A DNA stretch of 64,000 bases, from positions 23,119-87,118 of the forward strand of contig NZ_LLZN01000060.1 in NCBI RefSeq assembly GCF_001509795.1, read 5' to 3'. The position numbers and the translations under genes were made by a program. Positions 32,805 to 42,327 of the stretch are shown one piece after another. Origin of the DNA: Streptomyces sp. NRRL WC-3605 (lineage in GTDB: Bacteria; Actinomycetota; Actinomycetes; Streptomycetales; Streptomycetaceae). Numbering within the stretch: position 1 is the first letter of the stretch; every line of letters starts with the position of its first letter. The notes beneath the pieces were generated by a model that saw only the letters and a program-made list of their open reading frames with translations, was not told the origin of the DNA and searched no databases.

Positions 32805-34133
32805 ATGTCCCGACCGACCAGGCCCGGACGTCCCCGTACCGTCCCCTGGCGGCACCTCGCCGCCCGCCTGCTGGCACTGCTGGCCGTCGTGTGCGGGCTC
32901 ACCGCCCCGGCGGGCGCCGCGTCGGCCGTCCCACAAGCCGCCCCGCAGGCTGCCCCGTTCAAGGTGATCGCCTTCTACAACGGCACCTGGGACGCCGCCC
33001 ACATCGACTTCGTCAAGGAGGCCAACCAGTGGTTCCCGCAGGCGGGGGCCGAGAACGGCTTCACCTACCGGGCGACCACCGACTGGAACCTGCTCGCGAA
33101 CGGCGGGGTGAACGAGTACCAGGTCGTCCTGTTCCTCGACGACGCGCCGCAGACGGCCGCCCAGCGCTCGGGCTTCGAACGGTATGTGCGCGGCGGCGGG
33201 GGCTGGATGGGCTTCCACGTCTCGGCGTTCACCACGAACGCGGCCTCCTGGCCCTGGTTCTACAACTCCTTCCTCGGCAGCGGGAACTTCAGGTCCAACA
33301 CCTGGGGACCCACCACGGCGGTCCTGCGCACCGAGGACCGCACCCACCCGGCCACCACCGGGCTGCCCGCCACGTTCACCTCGGCCGTCAGTGAGTGGTA
33401 CAGCTGGTCCAACGACCTGCGGGCCAACCCGGACATCAAGATCCTGGCCTCCGTCGACCCCAGCAGCTTCCCGCTGGGCACCGACCCGAACCAGTCCTGG
33501 TACAGCGGCTACTACCCGATCCTGTGGACCAACACCCAGTACCGGATGCTGTACGCGAACTTCGGGCACAACGCGATGAACTACGACACCAACACCCGCC
33601 TGTCGTCGACGTTCGCCAGCGCCACCCAGAACCGCTTCCTCCTCGACGGCCTGAAGTGGCTGGGCCGGGCGGACGGGGGCCCCGCGCCCACCGACCCCAT
33701 CTCACCGACGGCCTGGTACGCGCTGAGCGACAAGGCGTCCGGGACGTGCGTCGACGCCCGGGCGGCCGCCACGGCCAACGGCACGCCCGTCCAGCAGTAC
33801 ACCTGCAACGGGACCCTCGCCCAGCAGTTCCAGTTCCGGCCCACCGACGGCGGCTACTCGCGCATCGCGATCCGCGGCAACCCGAACCAGGTCGTCGACG
33901 TCACCGACGTCTCCACCGCCGATGGCGCGCCCCTGCAGCTGTGGGCGTACGGCGGCGGCGGCAACCAGCAGTGGCTGCCGGTCCGCGAAGGTGACGGCGC
34001 CTACCGCTTCACCGCCCGGCACAGCGGCAAGTGCCTGAGCACGACGGGCGGCGCGGCGAACGGTGTGCAGCTGGTGCAGCGGCCGTGCGACGGCTCCGCC
34101 GCCCAGAGCTTCCGGCTCACCGCCCAGCCCTGA
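32805..34133 (+). CDS. Secreted ThuA-domain protein with C-terminal ricin-type lectin
   Basis: A 442-residue protein with a Sec signal (about 1-40; [20 protein letters not shown]). A ThuA domain follows (about 50-285; [40 protein letters not shown]), a trehalose-utilisation family with a glutamine-amidotransferase-like fold. The C-terminus is a RICIN beta-trefoil (about 310-440; [20 protein letters not shown] and later NQQWL). AGGAGGAG precedes the ATG at 32805. It lies 68 bp after the GH18 gene, so the two lectin proteins may be expressed together. The reaction is unknown. Confidence 0.87.
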   Translation: MSRPTRPGRPRTVPWRHLAARLLALLAVVCGLTAPAGAASAVPQAAPQAAPFKVIAFYNGTWDAAHIDFVKEANQWFPQAGAENGFTYRATTDWNLLANGGVNEYQVVLFLDDAPQTAAQRSGFERYVRGGGGWMGFHVSAFTTNAASWPWFYNSFLGSGNFRSNTWGPTTAVLRTEDRTHPATTGLPATFTSAVSEWYSWSNDLRANPDIKILASVDPSSFPLGTDPNQSWYSGYYPILWTNTQYRMLYANFGHNAMNYDTNTRLSSTFASATQNRFLLDGLKWLGRADGGPAPTDPISPTAWYALSDKASGTCVDARAAATANGTPVQQYTCNGTLAQQFQFRPTDGGYSRIAIRGNPNQVVDVTDVSTADGAPLQLWAYGGGGNQQWLPVREGDGAYRFTARHSGKCLSTTGGAANGVQLVQRPCDGSAAQSFRLTAQP

Positions 34134-34222
34134 CCCCCGGCCGCGACGGCCGTCCGGGTGAGCGTCGCCGGGCCGCACGGGACCGGGGCAAGCCGTCCCG
34201 GTGCCCGGGCGGTTCCGGCGGC

Positions 34223-34228
34223 GATAAT
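34223..34228 (+). promoter_or_regulatory. -10 box of a probable leaderless nhaA transcript
   Basis: GATAAT ends 6 nt before the GTG at 34235, as expected for a transcript that starts at the initiation codon. There is no ribosome site. The -35 region is not convincing. Confidence 0.45.
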
Positions 34229-34234
34229 CGGCCG

Positions 34235-36136
34235 GTGAGCGGCTACGAGTCCAGCGATGCCAGCGAGACGATGTCCAGCCAGACCCGGGCGCGCTGGCGT
34301 TCGTTCATGCAGACCGAGACGGGCAGCGCCGCCCTGCTGCTCGCGGCGGTCGTGGTGGCCCTGCTGTGGGTCAACATGGACGCGCACTCCTACGAGGCGG
34401 TGTGGGGGGCGACCTTCACGATCGGTTTCGACACCTTTCACCTCGCGCTCGACCTGCACGAGTGGATCAACGCCGGACTGATGAGCCTGTTCTTCTTCGT
34501 GGTGGGACTGGAGGCGCGCCGCGAGTTCGACATGGGGGACCTGCGGGACCGGCGCTGGGTGGTGCTCTGCACGGTGGCCGGGCTCGGCAGCATGGTCGTG
34601 CCCGCGGCGATCTACGTGGCGATCAACGCCGGCCATGACTCGGTGCACGGGTGGGGCACGGCGATGTCGACGGACACGGCCTTCGCGCTGGGCATCCTCG
34701 CGGTGTTCGGCCGGCGGCTGCCGGCCGCGCTGCGCGCCTTCATGCTGTCGATCTCCGTGGTGGACGACCTGGTCGCCCTGATGGTGATCGCCGTCTTCTA
34801 CAGCGACGGCATCCACGTGCCCGCGCTGCTGGTGGCGTTCGGCGGTCTGCTGGGCATCGTGGTGCTGCGTCTGGCGGGCGTCCGCAAGGGCGTCTACTGC
34901 GCCCTGCTGTCGCTGCTCGTCTGGATCGCCCTGCACGAGGCGGGCGTCGACCCCGTGGTCACCGGACTGGCCGTGGGAGCCCTGGTGGTCGCCTATCCGG
35001 CGCCACGCAGCGACCTGGAGCGGGCGAGCCGGCTGTTCCGTTCCTTCCGCGAGCAGCCCACGCCCGAGCTGCAGCGCGACGCGGTGAGGGGGCTCGCCGC
35101 CGCGATCTCCCCCAACGAGCGCCTCGAACAGAAATTCCTGCCCTGGGTGAGCTACGGCATCGTGCCGCTGTTCGCGCTGGCCAACGCGGGCATCGAGCTC
35201 AGCGGCGCCGAGCTGGCGGACGCGTTCACCTCGCCGATCACCGTGGGCATCGTGGCGGGCTGCGCGGCGGGCAAGCTGATCGGGACCGTCGGCTCCATGG
35301 CGGGTGCTCGGCTGCTGACGGGCGGGCGTCTGCGGCCCACGGTGGGCTGGGGTTCGGTCACCGCGGGCGGGGCCGTCGCCGGGGCGGCCTTCACGGTCTC
35401 CCTGCTGATCGCGGCCATCGCGTTCGAGGGCGAGGAACTGGAGCAGGCCCGGATCGGCATCCTCACCTCCCTGCTGGTGGCGTTCGCCCTGACCTGGCTG
35501 GTCTCCGGGGCGATCGGCCTGCTCCCGGAGGCCCTCCGGGCACGGGCCCTGCTGGGCACGTCCGAGACACCGACGGATCTGGCCGTGGCGGTCGACCCCC
35601 GGCACGACCGGGTACGCGGTCCGGCGGAGGCGGCCGTGACGGTGGTGGAGTACGGCGACTTCGAGTGCCCCTACTGCGGTCAGGCCGAGCAGGTGGTGCG
35701 CGAGCTGCTGGGTTCCGACTCCGACGTCCGCTACGTGTGGCGGCACCTGCCGCTGCCCGACGTGCACCCCAACGCCCAGCTGGCGGCGGAGGCGGCGGAG
35801 GCCGCCGCACGGCAGGGCCGGTTCTGGGAGATGCACGACCTGCTGCTGGAGCGTCAGGATGCGCTCAGCGGACGGGACCTGCTGGGCTACGCGCGGGAGC
35901 TGGGTCTGGATGTGGTGCGCTTCCGCGACGACGTCGAACGGCACCGGGGGGCGCGGCGGGTCGCGGAGGACGTGGACTCGGCGGACCTCAGCGGCGTGTC
36001 CGGCACCCCCACCTTCTTCATCAACGGACTGCGCCACCAGGGCGCCTACGACATCGGGGCGCTGACCCGGGCGGTCGAGCAGGCGCGGCAGCGCGTCCTG
36101 GCCGCGCAGACCGCGCCCCGCGAACCGCGGAGCTGA
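34235..36136 (+). CDS. nhaA: NhaA Na+/H+ antiporter fused to a DsbA-like thioredoxin domain
   Basis: A 633-residue membrane fusion. Residues about 25-430 are NhaA with 11-12 membrane segments; the paired-Asp motif of the ion site is seen in [20 protein letters not shown]. Residues about 450-620 are a DsbA-like thioredoxin domain with active site CPYC at 478-481 ([16 protein letters not shown]) and the cis-Pro region [11 protein letters not shown]. The antiporter exchanges Na+ for H+. The thioredoxin domain may sense or set redox state. Such fusions occur in several actinobacteria. The GTG start is supported by the leaderless promoter; a longer frame extends upstream into the lectin gene. Confidence 0.88.
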   Translation: MSGYESSDASETMSSQTRARWRSFMQTETGSAALLLAAVVVALLWVNMDAHSYEAVWGATFTIGFDTFHLALDLHEWINAGLMSLFFFVVGLEARREFDMGDLRDRRWVVLCTVAGLGSMVVPAAIYVAINAGHDSVHGWGTAMSTDTAFALGILAVFGRRLPAALRAFMLSISVVDDLVALMVIAVFYSDGIHVPALLVAFGGLLGIVVLRLAGVRKGVYCALLSLLVWIALHEAGVDPVVTGLAVGALVVAYPAPRSDLERASRLFRSFREQPTPELQRDAVRGLAAAISPNERLEQKFLPWVSYGIVPLFALANAGIELSGAELADAFTSPITVGIVAGCAAGKLIGTVGSMAGARLLTGGRLRPTVGWGSVTAGGAVAGAAFTVSLLIAAIAFEGEELEQARIGILTSLLVAFALTWLVSGAIGLLPEALRARALLGTSETPTDLAVAVDPRHDRVRGPAEAAVTVVEYGDFECPYCGQAEQVVRELLGSDSDVRYVWRHLPLPDVHPNAQLAAEAAEAAARQGRFWEMHDLLLERQDALSGRDLLGYARELGLDVVRFRDDVERHRGARRVAEDVDSADLSGVSGTPTFFINGLRHQGAYDIGALTRAVEQARQRVLAAQTAPREPRS

Positions 36137-36225
36137 ACCTCGTTCCCCCTTGGTTACAACTCTCCCGGCCTCTCGCGGGTCCAACCCGCACAGGCCACAC
36201 AGCTGCGAGCCCGAGGGAAGACACC

Positions 36226-37716
36226 ATGACGCACAGGAACACGGCGGCCGTCGCCGCCGCCTCCTTCCTGCTCCTGACGGGCGCGGTGATCACCGCGGCC
36301 CCCGGCGCCCACGCGGGCACGCCCGGCGGGACGCACGCCGTCGACCGCAACAGCGACTTCGACGGCGACGGGTACGACGACGTCCTCATAGGGGCACCGA
36401 CCGGGACCGACGGCAGCCGCAAGAACTCCGGCTACGTCACCGTCCAGTACGGCGGCAAGGGCGGCATCGGCACGGCCGCCGGGGCACGCAAGGCCCGCAC
36501 CGCGGTCTTCGGGCAGAACACCTCCGGGGTGCGCGGCAGCGCCGAGTCCGGTGACGGCTTCGGCGCCGCCGTCGCCAGCGGGGACCTGAACGCCGACGGC
36601 TACGACGACGCGATCGTCGCCGCGCCCGGTGAGGACGTCGGCGGGGTGAAGGACGCGGGCCGGGTGACCGTCCTGTTCGGCTCGCGGACCGGGCTCAAGG
36701 CGTCGGGCAGCGTCACCTTCGGTCCGGCCGCACCCGCGGCGGACGCCGGGTTCGGGCTCGCGGTGGCCGCGGCGCGGCTGAGCGGCGCCGTACCCGGTGA
36801 CGTGCTCGTCGTGGCCGACCGGCGGGGCGCGCACCTGTTCACCCACGCCGGCGGCGCCCTGCGCCCCGCGGGCCGCCTCGACACGGTGGGCGCGCCGGGC
36901 GACGAGAAGATCCAGCCGGCGTCGCTGACGACGGGCGACTACGACGACGACGGCTACGCCGACCTGATCGTCGCGGGCCGCAGCCTGGAGGAGGACGGCC
37001 AGGGACGTTCGGCCGTCTACCGCGGCGGGGCCGGCGGCCTCGCCTACGTCCGCGATCTGCCCGGCGGCCCGGCGACGGCCTCCGGGGACATCGACCACGA
37101 CGGGTACGACGATCTGGTCGCGGGGCGGCCGGACCGGCTGGAGGACGAGTACGAGCCGCTGACCGGCGGCGCCGTCCTGGTGTTCCTCGGCGGCCCGGAC
37201 ATCTTCACCGGCCTGGACGAGTACGGCCGGCCCGACCAGGTGTGGCTCCAGCGCGATCCGGGGGTGCCGGGCACTCCCGAACTGGGCGACGGTTTCGGCT
37301 ACGACGTGTCGCTGGGCGACGCCGACGGCGACGGGTTCGCGGATCTCGCCATCGGGGTGCCGGGCGAGGACGTCGGCACCGTACGGGACGCGGGGATGGT
37401 CGTCGTCCTGCGCGGCTCGGCCCGGGGACTGACCACGTCCGGCGTGGTCTCCTTCACGCAGAACACCGCGAACGTGCCGGGCACGGTCGAGAAGGGCGAC
37501 CGCTTCGGCGCGCAGGTCCGGTTCGCGGACACCGACCGGAACGGCCGTGCCGAACTGCTGGCCACGGCGCCCGGCGAGAACAGCGGCGAAGGGTCCGCGT
37601 GGCACCTCCCGGGGTCGGCCGCCGGGACCGCCACCCGGGGGTCGTGGTCGTACGGGCCGCGCTCCCTGGCGGCGCCGCCCGCCGGCGCGGGCTTCGGGAC
37701 GGCCGTCGACGAGTGA
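36226..37716 (+). CDS. Secreted FG-GAP repeat protein (integrin-alpha-like propeller)
   Basis: A 496-residue protein with a Sec signal (about 1-30). At least six FG-GAP repeats follow, each with a calcium-loop DxDxDG-type motif: DFDGDGYDD, DLNADGYDD, DYDDDGYAD, DIDHDGYDD, DADGDGFAD and a degenerate DTDRNGRAE. The fold is a seven-bladed propeller like integrin alpha. These proteins are abundant in Streptomyces secretomes; roles are unproven. GAGGGAAG precedes the ATG. It converges on the third SpoIIE gene with 12 bp between stops. Confidence 0.9.
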   Translation: MTHRNTAAVAAASFLLLTGAVITAAPGAHAGTPGGTHAVDRNSDFDGDGYDDVLIGAPTGTDGSRKNSGYVTVQYGGKGGIGTAAGARKARTAVFGQNTSGVRGSAESGDGFGAAVASGDLNADGYDDAIVAAPGEDVGGVKDAGRVTVLFGSRTGLKASGSVTFGPAAPAADAGFGLAVAAARLSGAVPGDVLVVADRRGAHLFTHAGGALRPAGRLDTVGAPGDEKIQPASLTTGDYDDDGYADLIVAGRSLEEDGQGRSAVYRGGAGGLAYVRDLPGGPATASGDIDHDGYDDLVAGRPDRLEDEYEPLTGGAVLVFLGGPDIFTGLDEYGRPDQVWLQRDPGVPGTPELGDGFGYDVSLGDADGDGFADLAIGVPGEDVGTVRDAGMVVVLRGSARGLTTSGVVSFTQNTANVPGTVEKGDRFGAQVRFADTDRNGRAELLATAPGENSGEGSAWHLPGSAAGTATRGSWSYGPRSLAAPPAGAGFGTAVDE

Positions 37717-37728
37717 GCGACGGGGGAC

Positions 37729-39813
37729 TCATCCCGACTTCACGGGGTGGGCCTGCGCGATGAGGAGGGCCACGTCGTCGTGGTCGGAGGGCTTGCGGAG
37801 CGCGCGCAGGAGCCGGTCGCACCGGTCCTCCGGGGTGCTGGGCGGGCCCTCCAGCAGGCGCAGCAGATGGTCCAGCCGCTCGTCGATGGGGTCGTCGCGC
37901 GTCTCGACCAGCCCGTCGGTGTAGAGCACCAGCTGGTCGCCGGGGTCGAGGGCGACGGTGGTGGTCTCGAAGGAGCCCCCGCCCACCCCCAGAGGGGTGC
38001 CCGACGGCAGGTCGAGGAGCCTGGGCGGTCCGCCGGCGGGCACCAGCACGGGCGGCAGGTGCCCGGCGGACGCGATCTGCAGGAGGTGCAGATACGGGTC
38101 GTAGACGGCGTACGCGCAGGTGGCGAAGAAGGGGTCCAGGTCCTGCGTGATCTTGTCGAGGTGGGTGAGGATGCGGGCCGGGTCGAGGTCGAGGTCCGCC
38201 AGCGTGGATGTGGCGGTGCGCAGCCGGCCCATGGCGGTGGCGGCCGGGATGCCGCTGCCCATGACGTCGCCGACGGCGAGGGCCGTACGGTCGCCGTCGA
38301 GGGGGATGATGTCGTACCAGTCACCGCCGACCTCGCTGAACGCCTGCGCGGGACGGTAGCGGGCGGCGATCTCCAGGCCGGGGTGTCGGGGTGAGAGCTG
38401 TGGGAGCAGGCTGCGCTGGAGGGTCTCGGCGGCGCTGCGGATGTGCTGGTGCAGGATCGCGTTGTCGATGCTGAGCGCGGCGGCCGAGGCCAGTTCGCAG
38501 GCGAGGGTGAGGTCGTCCTCGTCGAAGGGCCGGGGGTTGCGGGCCCGGGCGAGGCCCATGACGCCGATGACCTCGTCGCGGGCGATCAGCGGTACCGCGA
38601 TGTCCGTGTGCACACCGGCCCGGGCGAGCAGCCGCGCGGCCTCGTCGTCGGCCGCGACCCGCCTGAGGTCGGCTCGTTCCAGGTGGGTGATCAGCTGGGG
38701 CTCGCGGGTGCGGAAGCAGTGGGCGGCCGGATGGTCGGCGTGGTAGGTCGTGAGGTGGCCGGGCTGGATGATCGCTTCGGAGGCGTCGGTCGGGTATGCG
38801 GTCTTGACCGCGAGGGCGCGGAACAGCGGCAGCCCGTCGCCGGTGTCCGGGCGCCCCGACTGGAGCAGGGAGTCGATGATGTCGACGGCGATCATGTCGG
38901 CCAGGTCGGGGACGAGGACGTCGGCGAGTTCCTGAGCGGTCCGCTCGACCTCCAGGGTGGTGCCGATGCGCGCCGAGCCTTCGGCCATCATGCGCAGGCG
39001 CTGCTGCGCCCGCTCGGCCCGCTGCGCCGACTCGTAGCGGTCGGTGACGTCGACGATGACGTTGGCGATGCCCAGGATCTGCCCGGTGTGGTCCTCCAGG
39101 CGGAACAGGGAGACCGCCCAGGCGTGGTCGCTGTCCGGGTCGGCCCGGGTGCGTCCGACCACCTGGCGGTCGACCACGGGCAGGCCGCTGGCCAGAACCT
39201 CGCGCATCTGGGCCTCGGTGACCGCGAACGGCTCGCCGGGCAGGATCTCGCGGAAGCCGCGGCCCATGTGGTCGGCCTCGGGGATGCCGTGCATCGTCGC
39301 CAGGGCGGGGTTGACGGCAACGTAGCGCAGGTCGGCGTCGAGGACCGCGAGTCCGATGGGGGCCTGGGTGACGAGCTGGCTGGACAGGGCGACCTTGCGC
39401 TCCACCTGGCGCAGCGTCGCCCGGTCCGTGGCGAGTCCCAGCGCGTAGTGGTCGCCGATGTTGTCCGTCAGCCGCATGTTGCGGAACTCCACCGCGCGGA
39501 CGCTGCCGTCCCTGTGCCGGACGGGGAAGACGCCCGCCCAGTCCTCCCCGCTCTCCATGACCGTGGCGAACAGCCTGATCGCCTCGGCGCGGTGCTCCGG
39601 GTCGACGAGCAGCCGGGCCGCGTACTGGCCGAGGGCCTCGGCACCGGAGTACCCGAACAGCGCCTCGGCCTGGGGGCTCCACATGTCGATCCGGCCGTCG
39701 GCCTCGACCAGCACCGCGGCGACGCCGAGCAGGTCCATGAGCCCGCTGGCCCCGGAGGTGGCCTCCTGCGGAAACCCCGGCCGCGCCGCCGGACGCTGAT
39801 TCGCTCGGCCCAT
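37729..39813 (-). CDS. PAS-PAS-GAF-SpoIIE protein phosphatase
   Basis: A 694-residue regulator. Two PAS domains (about 20-130, LLGVAAVLVEADGRIDMWSP; about 150-270, APIGLAVLDADLRYVAVNPA) precede a GAF (about 280-450) and a PP2C/SpoIIE domain (about 475-690). Metal motifs are AVGDVMGSGIPAA and VLYTDGLVETRDD. Unlike the first phosphatase in the window it has no ATPase domain. Start is the ATG at 39811-39813 behind a GA-rich ribosome site; an upstream extension looks non-coding. Its partners are encoded elsewhere. Confidence 0.9.
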   Translation of the reverse strand: MGRANQRPAARPGFPQEATSGASGLMDLLGVAAVLVEADGRIDMWSPQAEALFGYSGAEALGQYAARLLVDPEHRAEAIRLFATVMESGEDWAGVFPVRHRDGSVRAVEFRNMRLTDNIGDHYALGLATDRATLRQVERKVALSSQLVTQAPIGLAVLDADLRYVAVNPALATMHGIPEADHMGRGFREILPGEPFAVTEAQMREVLASGLPVVDRQVVGRTRADPDSDHAWAVSLFRLEDHTGQILGIANVIVDVTDRYESAQRAERAQQRLRMMAEGSARIGTTLEVERTAQELADVLVPDLADMIAVDIIDSLLQSGRPDTGDGLPLFRALAVKTAYPTDASEAIIQPGHLTTYHADHPAAHCFRTREPQLITHLERADLRRVAADDEAARLLARAGVHTDIAVPLIARDEVIGVMGLARARNPRPFDEDDLTLACELASAAALSIDNAILHQHIRSAAETLQRSLLPQLSPRHPGLEIAARYRPAQAFSEVGGDWYDIIPLDGDRTALAVGDVMGSGIPAATAMGRLRTATSTLADLDLDPARILTHLDKITQDLDPFFATCAYAVYDPYLHLLQIASAGHLPPVLVPAGGPPRLLDLPSGTPLGVGGGSFETTTVALDPGDQLVLYTDGLVETRDDPIDERLDHLLRLLEGPPSTPEDRCDRLLRALRKPSDHDDVALLIAQAHPVKSG

Positions 39814-40120
39814 CACACTCGCCCCTCTTCCCGTCCCACCGGCGTACCGCTGTCCGCACCCCGCCGATGACGGCGTTCTTCCCACAGGTCGGCGACCTGT
39901 TCACGATGCGGCACGGGACGTACGACGGCCAGGGGACTCGCCGGGACCACCGCGCGCCGTCCGTCCTCCCGGCGGTCCGGTACGCGGTACACGACCCACA
40001 CCATGATCAACCCGTCGCCTCGGTCAGCACGTCGCTCCTTCCATGGTCCGCCCGACGGCCTCGCCCGGGGCGGTCGACGGGCTCGTTTGCCGCGTCCCAG
40101 GGGTGGGGACCCGGGCGGGC
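39814..40120. other. Divergent intergenic region, no feature recognised
   Basis: About 307 bp between the SpoIIE phosphatase and the Rieske gene. Short frames exist on both strands, but none has a ribosome site or recognisable protein pattern. It presumably holds both promoters. Confidence 0.4.
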
Positions 40121-41053
40121 ATGAGCGAATCGCCACGCCGTCCACTGGGACGGAACCGCGTCCTGTCGCTGCTGGACCGCCTGGAGCGCGAGCCCGCGGC
40201 CGACAAAGTCATCGATGCGCTGCGCTCGGGGGTGCGGGCCCTGCCCCTCGGCCGCGGCCGGGACGTGCTGCACGGCCGGTGGCTGGGGCATCCGCTGCAT
40301 CCGCTGATGGTGCAGGTGCCCATCGGCAGCTGGATGTCGGCGGCGGTCCTGGACCTGCGCCCCGGCCGCTCGCGCGAGTCCCGGCTGCTCGTCGCGCTGG
40401 GGCTGGCCGCCGCGGCGCCCGCCGCCGTGTCCGGCTGGGTCGACTGGGCCGAGCTGCACCGGCAGCAGCAGCGCGTCGGTCTGGTGCACGCCCTCTCCAA
40501 CATCACCGCCGTCGGCCTGTACGCCACCTCGCTGAGCTGCCGTCTCCGGGGCCGCGAGGCGGCGGGCCGGGCCTATGGCTTCCTCGGTCTGACGGCGGTC
40601 GGGGTCGGGGGCCTGCTGGGCGGCCATCTGGCCTACCGGCAGGCGTCCGGCGCCAACCACGCGGAGGAGGTGCCGCACGTCGTCACCGACGGCTGGCACC
40701 GGGTGGGGGCCGTCGCCGACTTCCCGGCCGGGGAGCCGGTCCGGCGCAGCGTCGACGACGTGCCGGTGCTCGTCGTGCGGGAGCCCGGCGGGGAGGTCCA
40801 CGCGCTGGCCGAGCGGTGCAGCCATCTCGCCGGGCCGCTCGCCGAGGGCACGGTCGCCGACGGCTGTGTGCGGTGCCCCTGGCACGGCAGTGTCTTCCGG
40901 CTCTCGGACGGCTGGAACGTCAGCGGTCCCGCCACCGCTCCGCAGCCCTCCTTCGAGACCCGGATCACCGACGGTCACGTCGAGGTGCGGCTGCGCCACC
41001 AGAACGGTGGACGGCCCGCCCACAAGCGGGTCGCCCACACCGCACGTCCGTAG
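40121..41053 (+). CDS. DUF2231 membrane protein with C-terminal Rieske [2Fe-2S] domain
   Basis: A 310-residue protein. An N-terminal soluble stretch (about 1-55) is followed by four hydrophobic segments of DUF2231 (about 60-185; WLGHPLHPLMVQVPIGSWMS) and a Rieske domain (about 200-300). The cluster ligands are all present: CSH in ALAERCSHLAGPL and CPWH in VADGCVRCPWHGSVF. It should pass electrons between a membrane quinone or haem partner and another carrier. The ATG at 40121 is the chosen start, although only a GGGCGGG-like site precedes it. Its partners are unknown. Confidence 0.87.
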   Translation: MSESPRRPLGRNRVLSLLDRLEREPAADKVIDALRSGVRALPLGRGRDVLHGRWLGHPLHPLMVQVPIGSWMSAAVLDLRPGRSRESRLLVALGLAAAAPAAVSGWVDWAELHRQQQRVGLVHALSNITAVGLYATSLSCRLRGREAAGRAYGFLGLTAVGVGGLLGGHLAYRQASGANHAEEVPHVVTDGWHRVGAVADFPAGEPVRRSVDDVPVLVVREPGGEVHALAERCSHLAGPLAEGTVADGCVRCPWHGSVFRLSDGWNVSGPATAPQPSFETRITDGHVEVRLRHQNGGRPAHKRVAHTARP

Positions 41054-41178
41054 ACCGCGGGCTCTCACCGCGGGCCCGGCAGGGCCCACGCTCGGGCAAC
41101 TCCGTGCGCCGTCCGCCGGCGCTCGGCGGCGCACCTCACGCGTGGGGCGGCACCGGGGGCCGTTGTCCAGCGCTCTCG

Positions 41179-41565
41179 TCAGTGCTCGCCGCCACCGCCG
41201 GGCGGCCGCGTGGCCGCGGCCACCGGCGGCGCGGGGGCGTCGGACTGCTGCAGCTCCGCGAGGAGCTGGTTCCGGCCGGCCAGAAGTTCCGTGAGGATGC
41301 GCCGGGCGGCCCGCAGCAGCTCGGCCACGTCCCCGCCGGCGAGCGCGTAGCTGACGGTCGAGCCCTCCCGGATGGAGACCACGATGCCCGCGCGCCGCAG
41401 GACCGCCAACTGCTGCGACAGGCTGGAGGGTTCGATCTCGATGTCGGCGAGCAGGTCCCGGACCTGGACCGGTCCGTGCTGCAGCAGTTCCAGCACCCTG
41501 ATGCGTGCCGGGTGCCCGAGCATGCGGAAGAACTCCGCCTTGGCTTGATAAAGGGGAACTTGCAT
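41179..41565 (-). CDS. ArsR-family winged-helix regulator
   Basis: A 128-residue ArsR/SmtB protein with FFRMLGHPARIRVLELLQHG, then the recognition helix LSQQLAVLRRAGIVV and a Pro/Gly-rich tail. No cysteine pair or metal-ligand motif is visible, so a metal sensor is unlikely. GGAAG lies about 7 nt before the ATG at 41563-41565; a GTG one codon earlier is also possible. A perfect inverted repeat at 41707-41722 lies about 140 bp upstream and may be its operator. Confidence 0.87.
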   Translation of the reverse strand: MQVPLYQAKAEFFRMLGHPARIRVLELLQHGPVQVRDLLADIEIEPSSLSQQLAVLRRAGIVVSIREGSTVSYALAGGDVAELLRAARRILTELLAGRNQLLAELQQSDAPAPPVAAATRPPGGGGEH

Positions 41566-41706
41566 CACGCTCTTCCTGCCGGTCCGTGGTTGCGTCTCCC
41601 ATGACGCGACGGGCCCGGGAGCCCGGTCGCGCCATGGGGGTCCCGCTCATCTTCCTGGGCCCGGGCGGCCGGCGTTCACGAAGTGCGGCCCTCTCCAAGT
41701 GATGAC

Positions 41707-41722
41707 TTGAAGAGGTCTTCAA
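41707..41722. promoter_or_regulatory. ArsR-type operator
   Basis: TTGAAGA-GG-TCTTCAA is a perfect 7-bp inverted repeat with a 2-bp centre, similar in form to ArsR/SmtB operators. It lies between the roadblock gene stop (41759) and the ArsR start. Confidence 0.5.
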
Positions 41723-41758
41723 CTGGTGGGCGCACGGCGGCCCGGAGCGGTCGCGGAT

Positions 41759-42133
41759 TCAGACCTCGAGCTGTTCCTCGAGCCGTTTGAGCTGATGGCG
41801 GGCCATGGCGAGGTTGGAGCGGGTCTTGTCCAGGACGAGGTACAGGAACAGTCCGTTGCCGCCGCGGCCGGCGACCAGCCGGATCACGTGGTACTGGTTG
41901 TTCAGCGTGATCAGGATGTCCTCCACCGCGCCCTTGAGGCCGAGGTGATCCATGGTCCGCACCTTGGCGCGGATGACGTCCGTGTTCCCCGCGGCGGCGA
42001 CGTTCAGGTCCAGGTCCTTTCCCCCGCCCAGGGTGCCGAGGGCCATGCCGCTGGTGTAGTCGACCACCGCCCCGCCCAGCGCCCCCTCGATCCCCGCCAT
42101 CATCTCCTTCAGCGTCACTTCCACGTTCGCCAT
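41759..42133 (-). CDS. Roadblock/LC7-domain protein
   Basis: A 124-residue single-domain protein with the pattern VTLKEMMAGIEGALGGAVVD, KDLDLNVAAAGNTDVIRAKV and LITLNNQYHVIRLV. Roadblock proteins usually regulate small Ras-like GTPases (MglB-MglA, Cvn operons). No GTPase, DUF742 or histidine-kinase gene is adjacent, so this is an orphan copy. The C-terminal helix (RHQLKRLEEQLEV) could mediate pairing. GGGGAGG precedes the ATG at 42131-42133. Confidence 0.85.
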   Translation of the reverse strand: MANVEVTLKEMMAGIEGALGGAVVDYTSGMALGTLGGGKDLDLNVAAAGNTDVIRAKVRTMDHLGLKGAVEDILITLNNQYHVIRLVAGRGGNGLFLYLVLDKTRSNLAMARHQLKRLEEQLEV

Positions 42134-42327
42134 CGGCGCCTCCCCTTGTCGGTGCTCTGACGGGCGCCGGTTCGGGGCCCGCGAACGAGACCGTAGGACG
42201 ATCCGAGGGGGCTGGGAGGCGGCCTGCGCGGGAACGACACCGACCGATCGGAAGATATGAAGAACGGATCGCTCGACGATCACGAGTGACCGGCCGGTGC
42301 CCGCCTCGCCGCCCCTCGGGCAGGCGG

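Noticed and set aside
34176..34200. GGGAC...GTCCC repeat before nhaA as a DosR box
   Set aside because: The arms are 11 bp apart instead of 4, so it does not fit the box; it is more likely a weak hairpin after the lectin gene.
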